Positions 23,024 to 33,763 of a stretch of DNA of 64,000 nt are shown one piece after another (the stretch's first letter is position 1; every line of letters begins with the position of its first letter). The stretch is from Baylisascaris procyonis. Its lineage: Eukaryota; Nematoda; Chromadorea; Rhabditida; Ascarididae. The position numbers and the translations under genes were made by a program. The notes beneath the pieces were generated by a model. The model made no database searches. It was not told the origin of the DNA and saw nothing but the letters and a program-made list of their open reading frames with translations. Location of the stretch: assembly GCA_037389465.1 (NCBI GenBank), contig JAZARR010000028.1, positions 62,001 through 126,000 of the forward strand. Reading direction: 5' to 3'.

Positions 23024-24182
23024 ATTCCTGATTTAAGGCATATTTACGTTTCTATTGCTTTATGAATCGTGCGGAAATTTTTTTTTTTTTTTTTTCAGTA
23101 GAAAGAGTCGATTTTGCGAAAATTCGACTTAACGATCGTTAAGCATTGTTTGTTCGCACCTTTCTATGTCGATCAACGAAGGTAAGCACTCTTTAATTAT
23201 TATACATTAATTGTAATTTTTGTGTTGTTAATATATATTCACAATTGCAGATATTCTATATTTCCTCATATGCGTATCTTATGCTTCTATGAACATTGAG
23301 TAGTAAAATATTACTTTAGTCTTTTTAATTTTATTTGATTCGTATGTTTCTTTATGAGAATAACGTATAAAAAATACAGCACTAAAGGAAGCAATCCGAT
23401 GCACTTGTAGTTTTGCATTAGAGATGTAAATAACCTCTAGAATAGTGTGCATATTCAATCATCGAGTGATAAGAGTTACTATTGGAGTAATATAAAGTAA
23501 TAAAGTAATATAGAGTAATGAACTAGCAATGATATATTTCCTACAACAATAACTACTAGATTAGGAAGAAAATATTGACTCAAATTTTCCACTTTAGTTG
23601 AGCGTTATTGAGACTTTTAATATGGTAGCAGCAATTTATAGTATCGTGTAGAACACCGAATTTAACGTTCGGGGATGAAAATGTTACTTGATAAGTATGT
23701 TATTAAATATATGAATTTATTAGCTGATAAGATCGATCAATTTCGTTATCACTGGAATTTTATTGTTTCGTATGCACTGTCGTCTAGAAATGCATTTACG
23801 AATAATACTAGAGCGGTTGTTAGACTACCTCATTATTTAGGTAGACATTGAAACGGATATAAATATGCACTGAGGAGCACAAAAAAAATTTTTTTATTCT
23901 AGGTTATTATATAAAAATTCCCCGGGCAATTAGGACGAAAACGTTCCGTTAGGCAATATTTCAGGTGTCACGAAGACGATACCTAGCATCATCTTTAATC
24001 AATCGTATCACTCATACACAACGAACGCATCATCACCATTGGTGAGTTATACTTCAATGGAAAATAATAGCAGATGAAGAGGATTATCAATGGAGGTTTA
24101 CCAATCAAATTTCAACTTAACTAGAGTAGTGTTTAGTTTTTTTTTCATTTATGCAAATTTTTTTTTTTTTTTGAGGGAATGA

Positions 24183-24204
24183 ATATTTTCAGATCTCTTC
24201 AAAT
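24183..24204 (+). promoter_or_regulatory. Likely SL trans-splice acceptor of the 24.2-kb gene
   Basis: ATATTTTCAG ends at 24192, only 12 bases before the ATG. A consensus 3' splice site so close to the start with no obvious upstream exon is the usual picture for spliced-leader trans-splicing in nematodes. A distant 5'-UTR exon is the alternative. Confidence 0.55.
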
Positions 24205-27200
24205 ATGGCACCAACACAACAACGTGATAAGAGACGTTTCTATGTGAAGAAATTAGCAATCGGTATTGATCGCTTCAAAGAATGGGAAGAGCAACTCGGT
24301 GATTCATGGTATCGACATCACAATGTGAGTGAGAAGTTCATTCTTTCGATTATTTCTATTTATCCAGAATTTTCTGGAATTATTTTAGTCATTATCCATA
24401 AAGAAGAGCAGCAAGAATAAAGATGAACATTTTTAGAAAGTCAACAATATAGTATACTATCATTGCAAGCATGAGCCATGCTATGCATCGATGAAAGCGA
24501 AAGTGATGGTCGATTTTGTTCAGGTTATTTGCTTCTCTTTTTATTTTCATCACTTTTTTTCCGCATATTTTATCCATTCATCGTGCATATTGAGTATATA
24601 TTTTATAAATATTATATCTTTGGTAACAGATATGTAATATGGAAATATTAGAAAATTTTATATCACTAAATCGTCAAATAGCATTTGAGTATCCTAAAAG
24701 CCTCGTGATTCTTTTTTTTAAATGGAGTTCTATTGAAGTTTCACTCTAAAATCCATTATCTCATAATCCTCAAAATCTATCATGCAATCCTCTATATCGT
24801 TTCTTTTGAATAATCTCTATAATTCAATAAAAAATTAAAATTATATTTTTATTCGCCTTTTTTTCCAATTCGACAGTTTGTATAATTCAGTTTTAAATTA
24901 AAGTTAAGACTTTTTCTACGCATTTTCTCTGCTTTAAGCATAATTTTTTATGCATTTTCTTCTGCAGCTTCTTCTATAATTTGTTGATTGGTGGAAGAAG
25001 GGGATTAGGATTGATTTAATGTGGATTTAAATATTTTTAAATTGAATCTGATATTTTTAATTGTTTGATGAGTTCAACAAGATTAATGAAAATTTTCTAT
25101 TTTATTTTATAGTTGTATGTGACAGAAGAAGGACATACACATCCTCCATTCACGAATAGTGTCGCCGCATTGAGTGAGCTTACTTCATCATTATCTTCAT
25201 CTGAATTTGCGGTAAGCGAATATATGTTCTCGAATATTTTTGAAATTTGCATATTAAAATTTTTATGCTTTTGATATTTGCATAAGTATTACAAGGTGAA
25301 TGAAAATTTCCTCAGAGATTGATTCGATAGAGTTTATTCTAAAAACTCTTCGATTTTTTAGTGAAAATTGCTAAAATCAATAAATATTTGGGAATTTTAA
25401 AAGTATAATTAAACCTTTAAGATTGATTATATGAAATTTAGCATTTTATATTCACTTCCTTTTGTTCACTTAAGTATTTCACTGAAGAAACTATTGATAC
25501 ATAATGCGTATTCGTTCATATTTGCCACTCGTTTCCGTTATATGTTAGCAAAGAAGTTAATGAATGAAAATGAAAACCAAAGCTTTAGTTTAATCAATGG
25601 ATTTAAAATTGCATCATTGTTTTATTTCATCTTTATTTCTCGATGACACTTTTTACCATGCATGTACAATTAATTAGGGTGAGCGCAGTTGTTTTATTCG
25701 ACCATCCAAAAAAAAAGTTCTTTTTTAATCATTTTCGATGTGGGAACAAATATTTCGTTTATTTTATTCGTAATTACTTTCGTAATATAATCTTTAGATG
25801 AATAATTTGCATAATTCAGTGATATCAAATATGAATTGTGCGTGAACGACATATTCTTGATTAATTTGGTGCAATAGAGGCGATAATTCCATGATAATAT
25901 GATAGCTTGAAGTAAATAAATAAATATAAAACATTTTTTACTTCATTTAATTTAAATACGTAAAAAAATTTAGTTTATTTGGTTAAAAATGGATCAAAAA
26001 AAATTTTTTTTTTTTGAATATTTCATTTTAGAGTATAGACTCTAAGCAACAAATGAATAATGTGGCATATCAGCGAAATTCATCACAGTTATCAAAACGG
26101 CGAGTAGGTTTTTTTTTTATTCATTATTAAGTTTATTTTTATTTGTTTTTGTTGTTTTATTTGAATTACTTTACACAGCAGTAAAAATTTAGAAAATAAT
26201 ATTAGTAAATCACGTGAAAAATTCATGATTGTCGTTGAAGTGTTATTGAAGAATGGACCGTGTAGGTATAATTTTGCATATGCTTTCATTGAATTTATAA
26301 TGGTATTTAGATTTTGAGATATGGATATTTTGTGTTCTTTTATCACATTATCCGCTATCCAGTAATACTTCAATTCTTTGCCGAATAGTTTTTCCCGAAT
26401 AATTGGTCTTCAAGTGATCTGAAAGTCCTTCACAATTGTTTAAATCTGGATTTAGATTTGAAGAGAATTAGGATTGAATTCAAATTTATTTAAATTTCAA
26501 TTTATTCAAATTCAAGTTCTCAAAAGAAGGAATTCTTGCTGCTATTGCAATGACGTCATCTTTTCTAGGAAAGGAATTGGCCGTTTTTATTATTGTTTAT
26601 CATTACCTAATGAGTCTCTTATTTGACTGATTTTTTTTAAATCGTTAATTCCGGTTTATGTTGATCTAGGACTGTATCACCTTATTTGACTGATCCTCAT
26701 TTAATCGTCCGGACAGGGGAAGACTGATCGTCAGTGCGTGTAAAATTTCTCAATAATATCGTCAGTTTATTTCTGACTCAATGAATTTTTCAGTGAAAAA
26801 TAAATGCAAATTCGCTTTTTTGAATTTTTATGAAAATTATTTTTTTTTCTACTTTTATCGATTTTAATTTATTTTTTTCTTTATTTAATTTTAATTTCTA
26901 CTTTTATTTATAGAGATTAGGAGAAGAGCAACCCTCGAAGGAGATCCCATTGATCTATCAACAACAACTTTTAAAACTTCTACGCTTGCAAAATGATTCA
27001 ACCGCTGAAACGCCTATAGTTGAGGTGCATTTTTTTTTTCAAAAATTTTTCTTTCTTTCCCGACGTTTTCTAAAAATACTTTTTTTTGGTTTTAAAGTGT
27101 AACCTAACTGCTGCTTAACTATTCATATTCTCAAAAATATTTGAGTTCGCTATATGCAAATATATGCAAATGATGGACTATGCTAGACTCCGAAGATAAT

Positions 27201-29820
27201 TATCTTTTATAGGTCGCTGAATAAATTCAGCTATATTTTATCAAAATATATTAAATTATTAATTTACAGTCGATTTATTTATTGAAAAATTGAATTATTA
27301 TCGTTGGATTATCTAAACGGAAGTTTATAACTTGCCAATCTCGAGTAATTTAACAATTATGATTGTCTATTGCAGAATTCTCAAATACAAAATCAAACAG
27401 AAACACAATTAACGTCACTTTTTATTTGTGGGCAATGTGAAGAGTCATGCTCATCGATGGGAAATAGTATCGAAATAAAACATTCTCCATCAATCATCAA
27501 TGATTCGGATCGAAAACAAGACGATAGTGAAGGGAACGAATCAATAGCGCAACAAATTACGAGCAATTCTTCTGAACCAACTTCACACATATCACCTTGT
27601 AGCTCTTCAGAAGTTCGAGCTGAAGTTCAAACTCAAGGTTTGTTTACTTCCAACATTCTCTTCTCACCGTCATTGCATTAATTTATGATTATCGAATATA
27701 TTTTGACTCATTTTTTTCTTTATTATTTATCAAATCTTCTATTAGATCTTAGAAAAAAGTGGCTGGTGGGCAGGTTAAAGCAGGTAACTTCCCAAATGGT
27801 AACAATTTATGAGATTACTTCCCAAATGGTAAGATTACTTCCCAAATTTCATGAGAGCGTACGTAATCACTTATGATCATCAATGAAAGAGATTGCGTTA
27901 AACGACTAACCCCCCATATTCAAGTGAATAAATTGAGGCTTGCTTCAAATAAATCACTCTTAAGTAGCCTTAATTTTGATTGATCTTTCCGTTAGTGATG
28001 CGAAATATATATGCATAAACTTATATGTAAATAACTATGTATGCATATTTATGCATATATTTCTGAATGAAATTTTTTATGTTCAGGAACGATCGAAAAT
28101 ATTTTAGCAAATGTTTCTCCTCAAAGTGAAACAAAAGATAGCGAGAATGATGAAGATTGTTCAGGTAGAATTTCCCTTTATTAAATTTGATAGAGGCTAT
28201 TAGCGGATATTTCTCGATTTTATTAGCATCACGTCTAGAAATAAATTGTATGGAAGAATTCCATTGGGAAATAATGCTGTTTTGAAGAGCTCCGAAGAGC
28301 AAACAGAATAGAGAGTATAATGAGACAGTTGAGAGAGAAGAAAATTCGAAGGATCGCTTCTTGGTTGAGATTCTATCAAAGAATGGAATCATAGAACGAT
28401 AGCAACTCTTTATAGAGAAATAGAAATGAAAACTTCAAGAAACGATGGCGGCGATTTATAAAACCAATTTATAGACGATTAAAATTTATAGATCAACATG
28501 ATTTATAGAAGCGATCATTTACCGTACCATGTTTTTTATGTTTTTATTATACTATTACTATACCAAAATCGATACCATACTGTACCATTACGGTAGCAAA
28601 AACATCACACTAAAGCCAAAACCAAAACATAAACAGCTACTTATACCATTTCGGTATCTAATAAAATTGATCTTATCTTATCATATAAAAATTTTTTTCC
28701 AACGTATTTTATTACATTTTTAGCGATGTGAGATCTTCAATAAGCCCGATGCCTCTCAATTGTTCCTTCAGATTCTGAACAAAGTACCGAGGATTCATTA
28801 TCCTCTTCGACGCCGATCTCGTTGAAAGTCGACGGGAACAACCAAACAAATACATCGGTTATATTTTTATTGAAGTTTTTAACTAGTAATTATTACTCAG
28901 TTATCTTACTATCATAAATTTGTAACATTTATTTATTTAATTAGTAATTATTACTTAATTACTATTGCTAAAAGTGTAAAGTTGTAATATGCTCGCATTA
29001 TTTTGACAGTCTTACAACGAGAATATTCATCGTCTACGATATGAAGGGAAGGTTTTACAGCAATTTTTATCTTGCTTTTTATTATTACCAACTTTTGTAC
29101 TTTTATGCCTTTATTTTTAAGTTATCTCATTGCTCTTTAACTTAACCTCTTACATTTTAAATTTCACTTTTAACTTTTTATCTGTTAATTAGCTCCATTA
29201 ATTAGCTCCATTTAGCTCCATTCAACAAAGTTGCATATACAATTTATTTTATTGATAAGGCTTTTTTATTATTACGTTAACTTTTCTTTATCGTTACATT
29301 ATCGGCACTTCTAATTATAACGAATGTCACAAGCTTATCTATTATTTCGATTTTAGATGGAGGGTGTTTGTCCTTTACTGGAAGTTGCTTGTTGATCAGT
29401 GATCGCTTACTTGAACTTTAGAAAATTGCCTTTATTTTACCACTTGAATGATCATGAGAAACACTTATAAAATATATGCAAATTTTCGTATTTTTATATA
29501 TATACAAAATATATGCAAATTTTTGCATTATACATGAGCCCAAATTACGCTTAGAAAGATATGAAATTTAGCATTTTTGAATATAAGTAAATCTGTGAAT
29601 AAAAAGAAAAGTGGAATATTTCTAGGCGGACAGTGGTGATAGCGAAGAGATATTTACGATGATCAAAGCATTGGTCGAAAGTAAACCTCGACGTAAGCGA
29701 CTTGTTTTTTTACGAAAACTGAAACGACAACTCAACTACTATGTGGAAATGGAGGAGATTCGTTCATTAGCCACACGTCTTCCACCTAATACAACATTTC
29801 ATGATGTTTTTAACTCTTAA
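24205..29820 (+). CDS. Unrecognised, probably nuclear 354-aa protein, 9 exons
   Basis: Exons: 24205-24324, 25113-25211, 26032-26103, 26914-27024, 27376-27637, 28087-28164, 28772-28857, 29010-29051 and 29626-29820. All junction phases agree and all sites are GT/AG. The first exon encodes a basic start (QQRDKRRFYVKKLAIGIDRF). The middle is rich in Ser, Gln and acidic residues, with a basic cluster SKRRR (94-98) that could be a nuclear signal and a small cysteine group FICGQC (C152, C155, C159). The last exon encodes a charged helix-like stretch, EEIFTMIKALVESKPRRKR, then FLRKLKRQLNYY. It vaguely recalls a BESS-type tail, but I would not assign it. I see no membrane segment or signal peptide, and the family is unknown to me. 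An ATGGAGG-initiated 13-codon frame at about 29357 lies in the last intron, is preceded by TTTTAG and could be an alternative last exon. Exon structure is well supported; function is not. Confidence 0.82.
27783..27847. repeat. Intronic direct repeat ACTTCCCAAAT
   Basis: ACTTCCCAAAT(GGTAA) occurs three times in 65 bases, separated by GATT-containing spacers. It lies within the intron after the 27376-27637 exon of the plus-strand gene. Confidence 0.7.
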
Positions 29821-29835
29821 TAATATTCATATGGA

Positions 29836-29841
29836 AATAAA
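29836..29841 (+). terminator. Polyadenylation signal AATAAA
   Basis: A canonical AATAAA lies 16 bases past the stop codon of the 24.2-29.8 kb gene, implying a very short 3' UTR. The (TA)n and repeat element start about 140 bases further on. Confidence 0.6.
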
Positions 29842-29968
29842 ATTTTGTTCACTCTTATCGAGTCATATTTATAATATACAACGGAGAAAAAATCCTCATA
29901 AAACATCAAACAACGACTATTGTGAACGATTCATTCTCACTAAATTGTTTGCTAAACATAAAATGTGG

Positions 29969-29974
<6 letters not shown>

Positions 29975-30029
<55 letters not shown>
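29975..30029. repeat. (TA)n microsatellite at the left end of element copy 2
   Basis: About 27 TA units directly abut the left end of the repeat-element copy. The tract may have been the insertion target or may have grown from it. Confidence 0.95.
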
Positions 30030-30031
<2 letters not shown>

Positions 30032-31082
30032 ATTCCTTGCCGACTCTCTTGGATGAGTTTGTTGGAAAGCTGGATCGCTGTGGTGTATGGTGGTGAAAAG
30101 TGTGCTCAAAATTTCGAGGGAAAATTCTCACCCCCAATTTCTCACATTTGTGGGCTTTTCCCACATGTAGAAGGCTAGGAGATTGTGACCATTTCACTGT
30201 GAAATACGACAATTTCATTATGAGATACAAAGACGGGTGAAAATGACAGGGACTGCATGGTGGAATTCGCGCAGTGGTTAAAGCGGTTGGTTGGGATTGC
30301 GTGGGTGGGAAGTTGGGTGCGGTTCCCCCTCCTGTTTGTGTTTGTTACATAGGGGGTTGAGCGAAGCCTCTCCTCCACTTTTATATGTGATACTAAACGG
30401 ACGGGGGCGAAGTCCTTACTGAGCCAGGCAGGGGTCGAACCCGAGTACTATTTGATAGATTCAGTGTTCAACCCGATTCAGTCTATTCGTTAACCTGCTT
30501 AGCCGACAAATCTCGTAGCAATTACAACCGATTTTAGAAGGAAATCTCCATTACTGGAGAGGTTTAGGAGGAAGATTGAGAAACGAGCAAGAAATGGCAG
30601 AAACCTTGCAAAACCCGGCCGAGGCAGGGAACCGAACCTGCGACCCTCTGACTAGAATTCAGACGCCTTACCCATTGCGCCACAAGGCCATGCCTTCTGG
30701 TCCGATTTGTGCATGTGAATAGCTAAAATTTGAAAACTGTGTACTATGCGTTGGATTATCGGAAACATAAAGCTGTTTTTGTTCGTTTAGTATTCTTTTT
30801 TTTTCGCCAAAGATTTTGAAAATCACGTTGCGCTCTTATTTCATTTTCCGTTGGTTACAGGTATGATGATTGGTGGATACTATATTCAGAATGTTGATTA
30901 TGCTATGTAGGTGGTCGCCTAGCTTTATGAAATGTAGGAACTGTTGTGTGACATTAGTATGGTTATGTCGATATTTTTATCTATGGTGGCGCTATTATAT
31001 TTCTCAAGGATAGTTGTACAACTCGTCTTTTGTCAGTCTCATTTAATTGCTTATCGGTAAAGCCGTATTATATTGCTAGTCT
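30030..31082 (+). mobile_element. Composite tRNA-derived repetitive element, copy 2 (unexpanded)
   Basis: A copy of about 1.05 kb with the same order of parts as copy 1: GACTCTCTTGGA(C/T)GAG left end, plus-strand tRNA-like module, GGACGGGGGCGAAGTCCTTA block, minus-strand tRNA-like module, a single tRNA-Arg-like module, and a right third ending near TTGCTAG. Divergence from copy 1 is roughly 10% by eye, with small indels. This copy shows the state before the 150-bp expansion. No coding frame is conserved between copies. Confidence 0.85.
30617..30689 (-). tRNA. tRNA-Arg(UCU)-like module inside element copy 2 (pseudo-tRNA)
   Basis: The 73-base minus-strand segment starts GGCCTTGTGGCGCAATGGGT and has full tRNA layout. 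The D-arm/A-box is GGCGCAATGGGTAAGGCG. The anticodon stem is perfect (TCTGA/TCAGA) around loop ATTCTAG, anticodon TCT (Arg). The T-stem is GCAGG/CCTGC, and the acceptor is GGCCTTG against CTCGGCC with two mismatches. The T-loop has eight rather than seven bases. It is embedded in a repeated element, so I regard it as the tRNA-derived head of a SINE rather than a working gene. It is the best-preserved module in the window. Confidence 0.6.
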
Positions 31083-31721
31083 GAGGACAGAACATAGTGA
31101 AAAACGATACAAATTAAATGCATTTCAAATATTTTCAATCGAATAGGTGAGCAATATTTCATCAAGAAATAGCACTATATAACATAAGCTTATTAACCAT
31201 ACTCCAAAATACCAACGTTCGAAATCTTTCAGCATAAAATTCGACGTTTTTGAATACGAGAGATAAGAAATATAAAATTGAAAAAATTTTATATAGTTGA
31301 AGATTTGAAATGCAGCTAATATTTGAAAATATACTCCTTAATTATTATGTGAAAAATATAGCCAATTGTTTTAGAAAATGAATTTGATCATAAAATTTTG
31401 TTATGACATCGAATTAAATTCGATAAAAAACTTCTTTTTTTTTTTCATAATAATGCAAATAGCAAACGTTTATTCGCTAAGAATATGGCGATCAAATTCG
31501 ACATTTTGTTAAACAGCAAAGAAATCTAATCTCGAGGGAGGATTCATTCTCAGTGAATATTCATCAAAAATTTGTTGTCCCTTTATTTTTCCTTTAAGCG
31601 AACCACCAAATGGTCACCAATATGACATCTGTCGATTGTATCGGTCACTTTCAACAAGTGACATGCCCTTTGAATTGTCCTTTTCATAGGGTTTCTTTAT
31701 TTTACAATATTTAATATTGAG

Positions 31722-31810
31722 AGGGTGGATCGGGGGGGGGGGATCGGATGAGGGATCGGGGGATGGGAGGATTGGGGGGGGGTCGGGTGGGGGATCGGGG
31801 GGGGGGGGGT
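31722..31810 (+). repeat. G-rich GGATCGGG minisatellite, G-quadruplex-prone
   Basis: Irregular repeats of GGATCGGGG and G runs of up to 14 lie on the plus strand. More than four G tracts of at least three occur within short loops, which fits the usual G-quadruplex pattern many times over. The proline-rich minus-strand frame through it is a repeat artefact. Confidence 0.9.
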
Positions 31811-31978
31811 AAGCCGAATTTTCTGAAATCTGCAACTTTTTTTTAGCATAAACAAACAAAAAGTTTTGGCGACAGGGTGAAGCAATTCACAACCGAAGCA
31901 TTTGCGCTTAGCATTACTTCCAATCATAAGCATATATTTATTTATGAGTATGGTTATTCCGCCTCTTCTGCTCTTCAC
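31811..31978 (-). other. Coding-like open stretch with cysteine pair
   Basis: On the minus strand a frame open upstream of the G-rich repeat includes AKRKCFGCELLHPVAKTFC, reminiscent of a zinc knuckle. No firm splice sites were found. It may be a downstream exon of the gene starting at 33763 or an old retroelement piece. Confidence 0.25.
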
Positions 31979-32536
31979 GTAGACTTTATGATCACAACGA
32001 GTTTTCTGGAAACATAGGATTACTATGAATCAGATGATTACGGTGATAGCGATCTTATCGAAATGAATATGGTACCTGAAATTATTGTCGTTAACAGAAA
32101 TGGAGGATAAAATTGATTTATTTTCAGGGAATTTTTTTATTTTCTTAGGGAATATATTCCCGTTGCCAATGACCCCTATATAAACATCTCGACCGTCGGA
32201 CGATTGATTGAAAGATTTATGAAGCATCTATCTCCCCCTGGGTAAATTCTATCGGTTTTAAGGTGGACTCCGGCGATTTTCTCTTCAAGCTAATTTTGCT
32301 TTAGTAGTATGAAATTATCAACAAATATTGCGTTATAAATAAATCAGTCATTTTTTTTAAAATAATATTTTCTTTTCTCGTAAAATTCGTCATAAAAATG
32401 CATCGAGAATATATGCAATGTTTCAAGATGAACAATCTGTGTGCTATGCAAACGCTTTATAATGTAACCAGCGTCATGTCATAAAAATTTCTGAAAATAT
32501 ATTGGAACATTCTGAAACTTTTTCCATTGGAAACAC

Positions 32537-32610
32537 TGGAAAAAATCCTGAAAAAATGGAAAAAATCCTGAAAAAAGTGGAAAAAATCCTGGAAAAAAGC
32601 TGGAAAAAAT
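32537..32610. repeat. ~20-bp minisatellite TGGAAAAAATCCTGAAAAAA
   Basis: About four imperfect copies of a purine-rich unit (CTGGAAAAAATCCTGAAAAAA type). The phenylalanine-rich minus-strand frames here come from the repeat. Confidence 0.85.
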
Positions 32611-33484
32611 ATATTGGATGATGTTTTTTTTTTCGAAAATTGTGTAGTGTAAAATCCCTCAGAAGTGATATCCACATTAATTACGCCGAAGATTTCATTC
32701 ATCGCTATATTTTCGTTGCAAATAAAATCTCAACAATTGTAAGGAATGATATCACTAGTTAAATAAAGTATAAAAAAGCATCAATTTTAACGATTATTGA
32801 TTTATTTCTGTTGGTTTTATCCAGCATTTTCTTTACAAAAGTTTTAGCGCCTGCCGAATAATTGTCGTTGTAACGTAAATAACATTTTCTTTACTGCGAG
32901 CATCTGCTCACTGTTTGGTCCAAAGATTGATCTTATCAGTGATTTGATCTTTTTTTGTGAGATTATCCGCAGAGATATACGACAGAGTCATCATTGCTAT
33001 TGATTTACTGAGATCGAAGGCTTCGTTGGGTATATCTATGGATGAGTTTTATATTTCAAACAAAAGCAAGTGAGAAAGAGCGCCAAGTTGATTGGCACGA
33101 TAAGCGCTTTTTACAATTCTATTAAGCACACCTATCAAACATACAGGTATTCTTTGAAAAAAAAAAACAATTTAACGGCAAATATCATATTTTCGTTCAA
33201 AACCAATTACCTGTAAAGATCGAAAGCGAAAGGTTGTTCTTTTTTTTTCGTACCTGATAGCTTGTCTAAAATTTACTCATGCAAATTGGCATTTAATACT
33301 ATTGATGAGTGAAAGAGATAACCAATCGGAACGCAATTGGATATAGGACACTATAATGGAGATTCACCCAACACATACACGACATACCCGACATTCAGAC
33401 ACAGACATACGTTCATACTTTACAAACGATATATGCCTTCCAAAAAAAAATTTCATCAAAAAATTCTTCAAGGAACTTCTTCAC

Positions 33485-33763
33485 CTGAACGAATTGATGC
33501 GTTTGAGAGTCGAATGCAACAGACATCGCAGAGATGATGGAATGAGGAGAGAGACGCATCACAAAGGCGGTGCCCACACTTTTCGCAGTGACCTTGCTGT
33601 CTGACTTAGTGAGGCAACCAACGATCACATTTACACTTGCCTGTGCTGAGCATTTCTCTAACTGCTACACTTGGTGCATCCATTAGAAGCTGTGCCACCT
33701 TACCTGCATTCGTTGTTTCACCTGTTGATTTTCGATGCAATTATTCGTGTATTTAAGCCGCAT
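33485..33763 (-). CDS. First two exons of an unresolved gene, with a 42-nt intron
   Basis: The ATG at 33763 follows an in-frame TAA. Exon 1 (33763-33704, 20 codons) ends at the consensus donor CAG|GTAAGG. A 42-base intron ends at GTGTAGCAG, and exon 2 (33661-33485, 59 codons) ends at CAG|GTGAAG, both in phase 0. The peptide begins MRLKYTNNCIENQQVKQRMQ and continues with LEKCSAQASVNVIVGCLTKS. There is no signal peptide or known motif. Downstream exons could not be linked with confidence; a 30-base exon near 33397-33368 and coding-like pieces at 33110-33030, 32290-32220 and 31900 are candidates. Without splicing, the segment across the small intron stays open in another frame for 38 codons, so the splice choice needs RNA evidence. 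Confidence 0.5.

Larger units (their letters stand above)
18278..24192. other. Intergenic region between divergent genes
   Basis: The multi-finger gene reads leftwards from 18277 and the next gene reads rightwards from 24205, so this 5.9 kb must hold both promoters. Most of it is A/T-rich without exons. The exceptions are a GC-richer island at 20460-20680 and a minus-strand open frame at 21388-21636 with ordinary composition (82 codons). I could not tie the latter to splice sites. No TATA or other core promoter stands out. Confidence 0.6.

Noticed and set aside
29801..30230. ORFs of 92-125 codons across the (TA)n tract
   Set aside because: Their length comes from Tyr/Ile runs encoded by the microsatellite joined to the repeat element.
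31614..31859. Proline-rich minus-strand ORF
   Set aside because: Translation of the C-rich strand of the G-rich minisatellite; composition follows the repeat.
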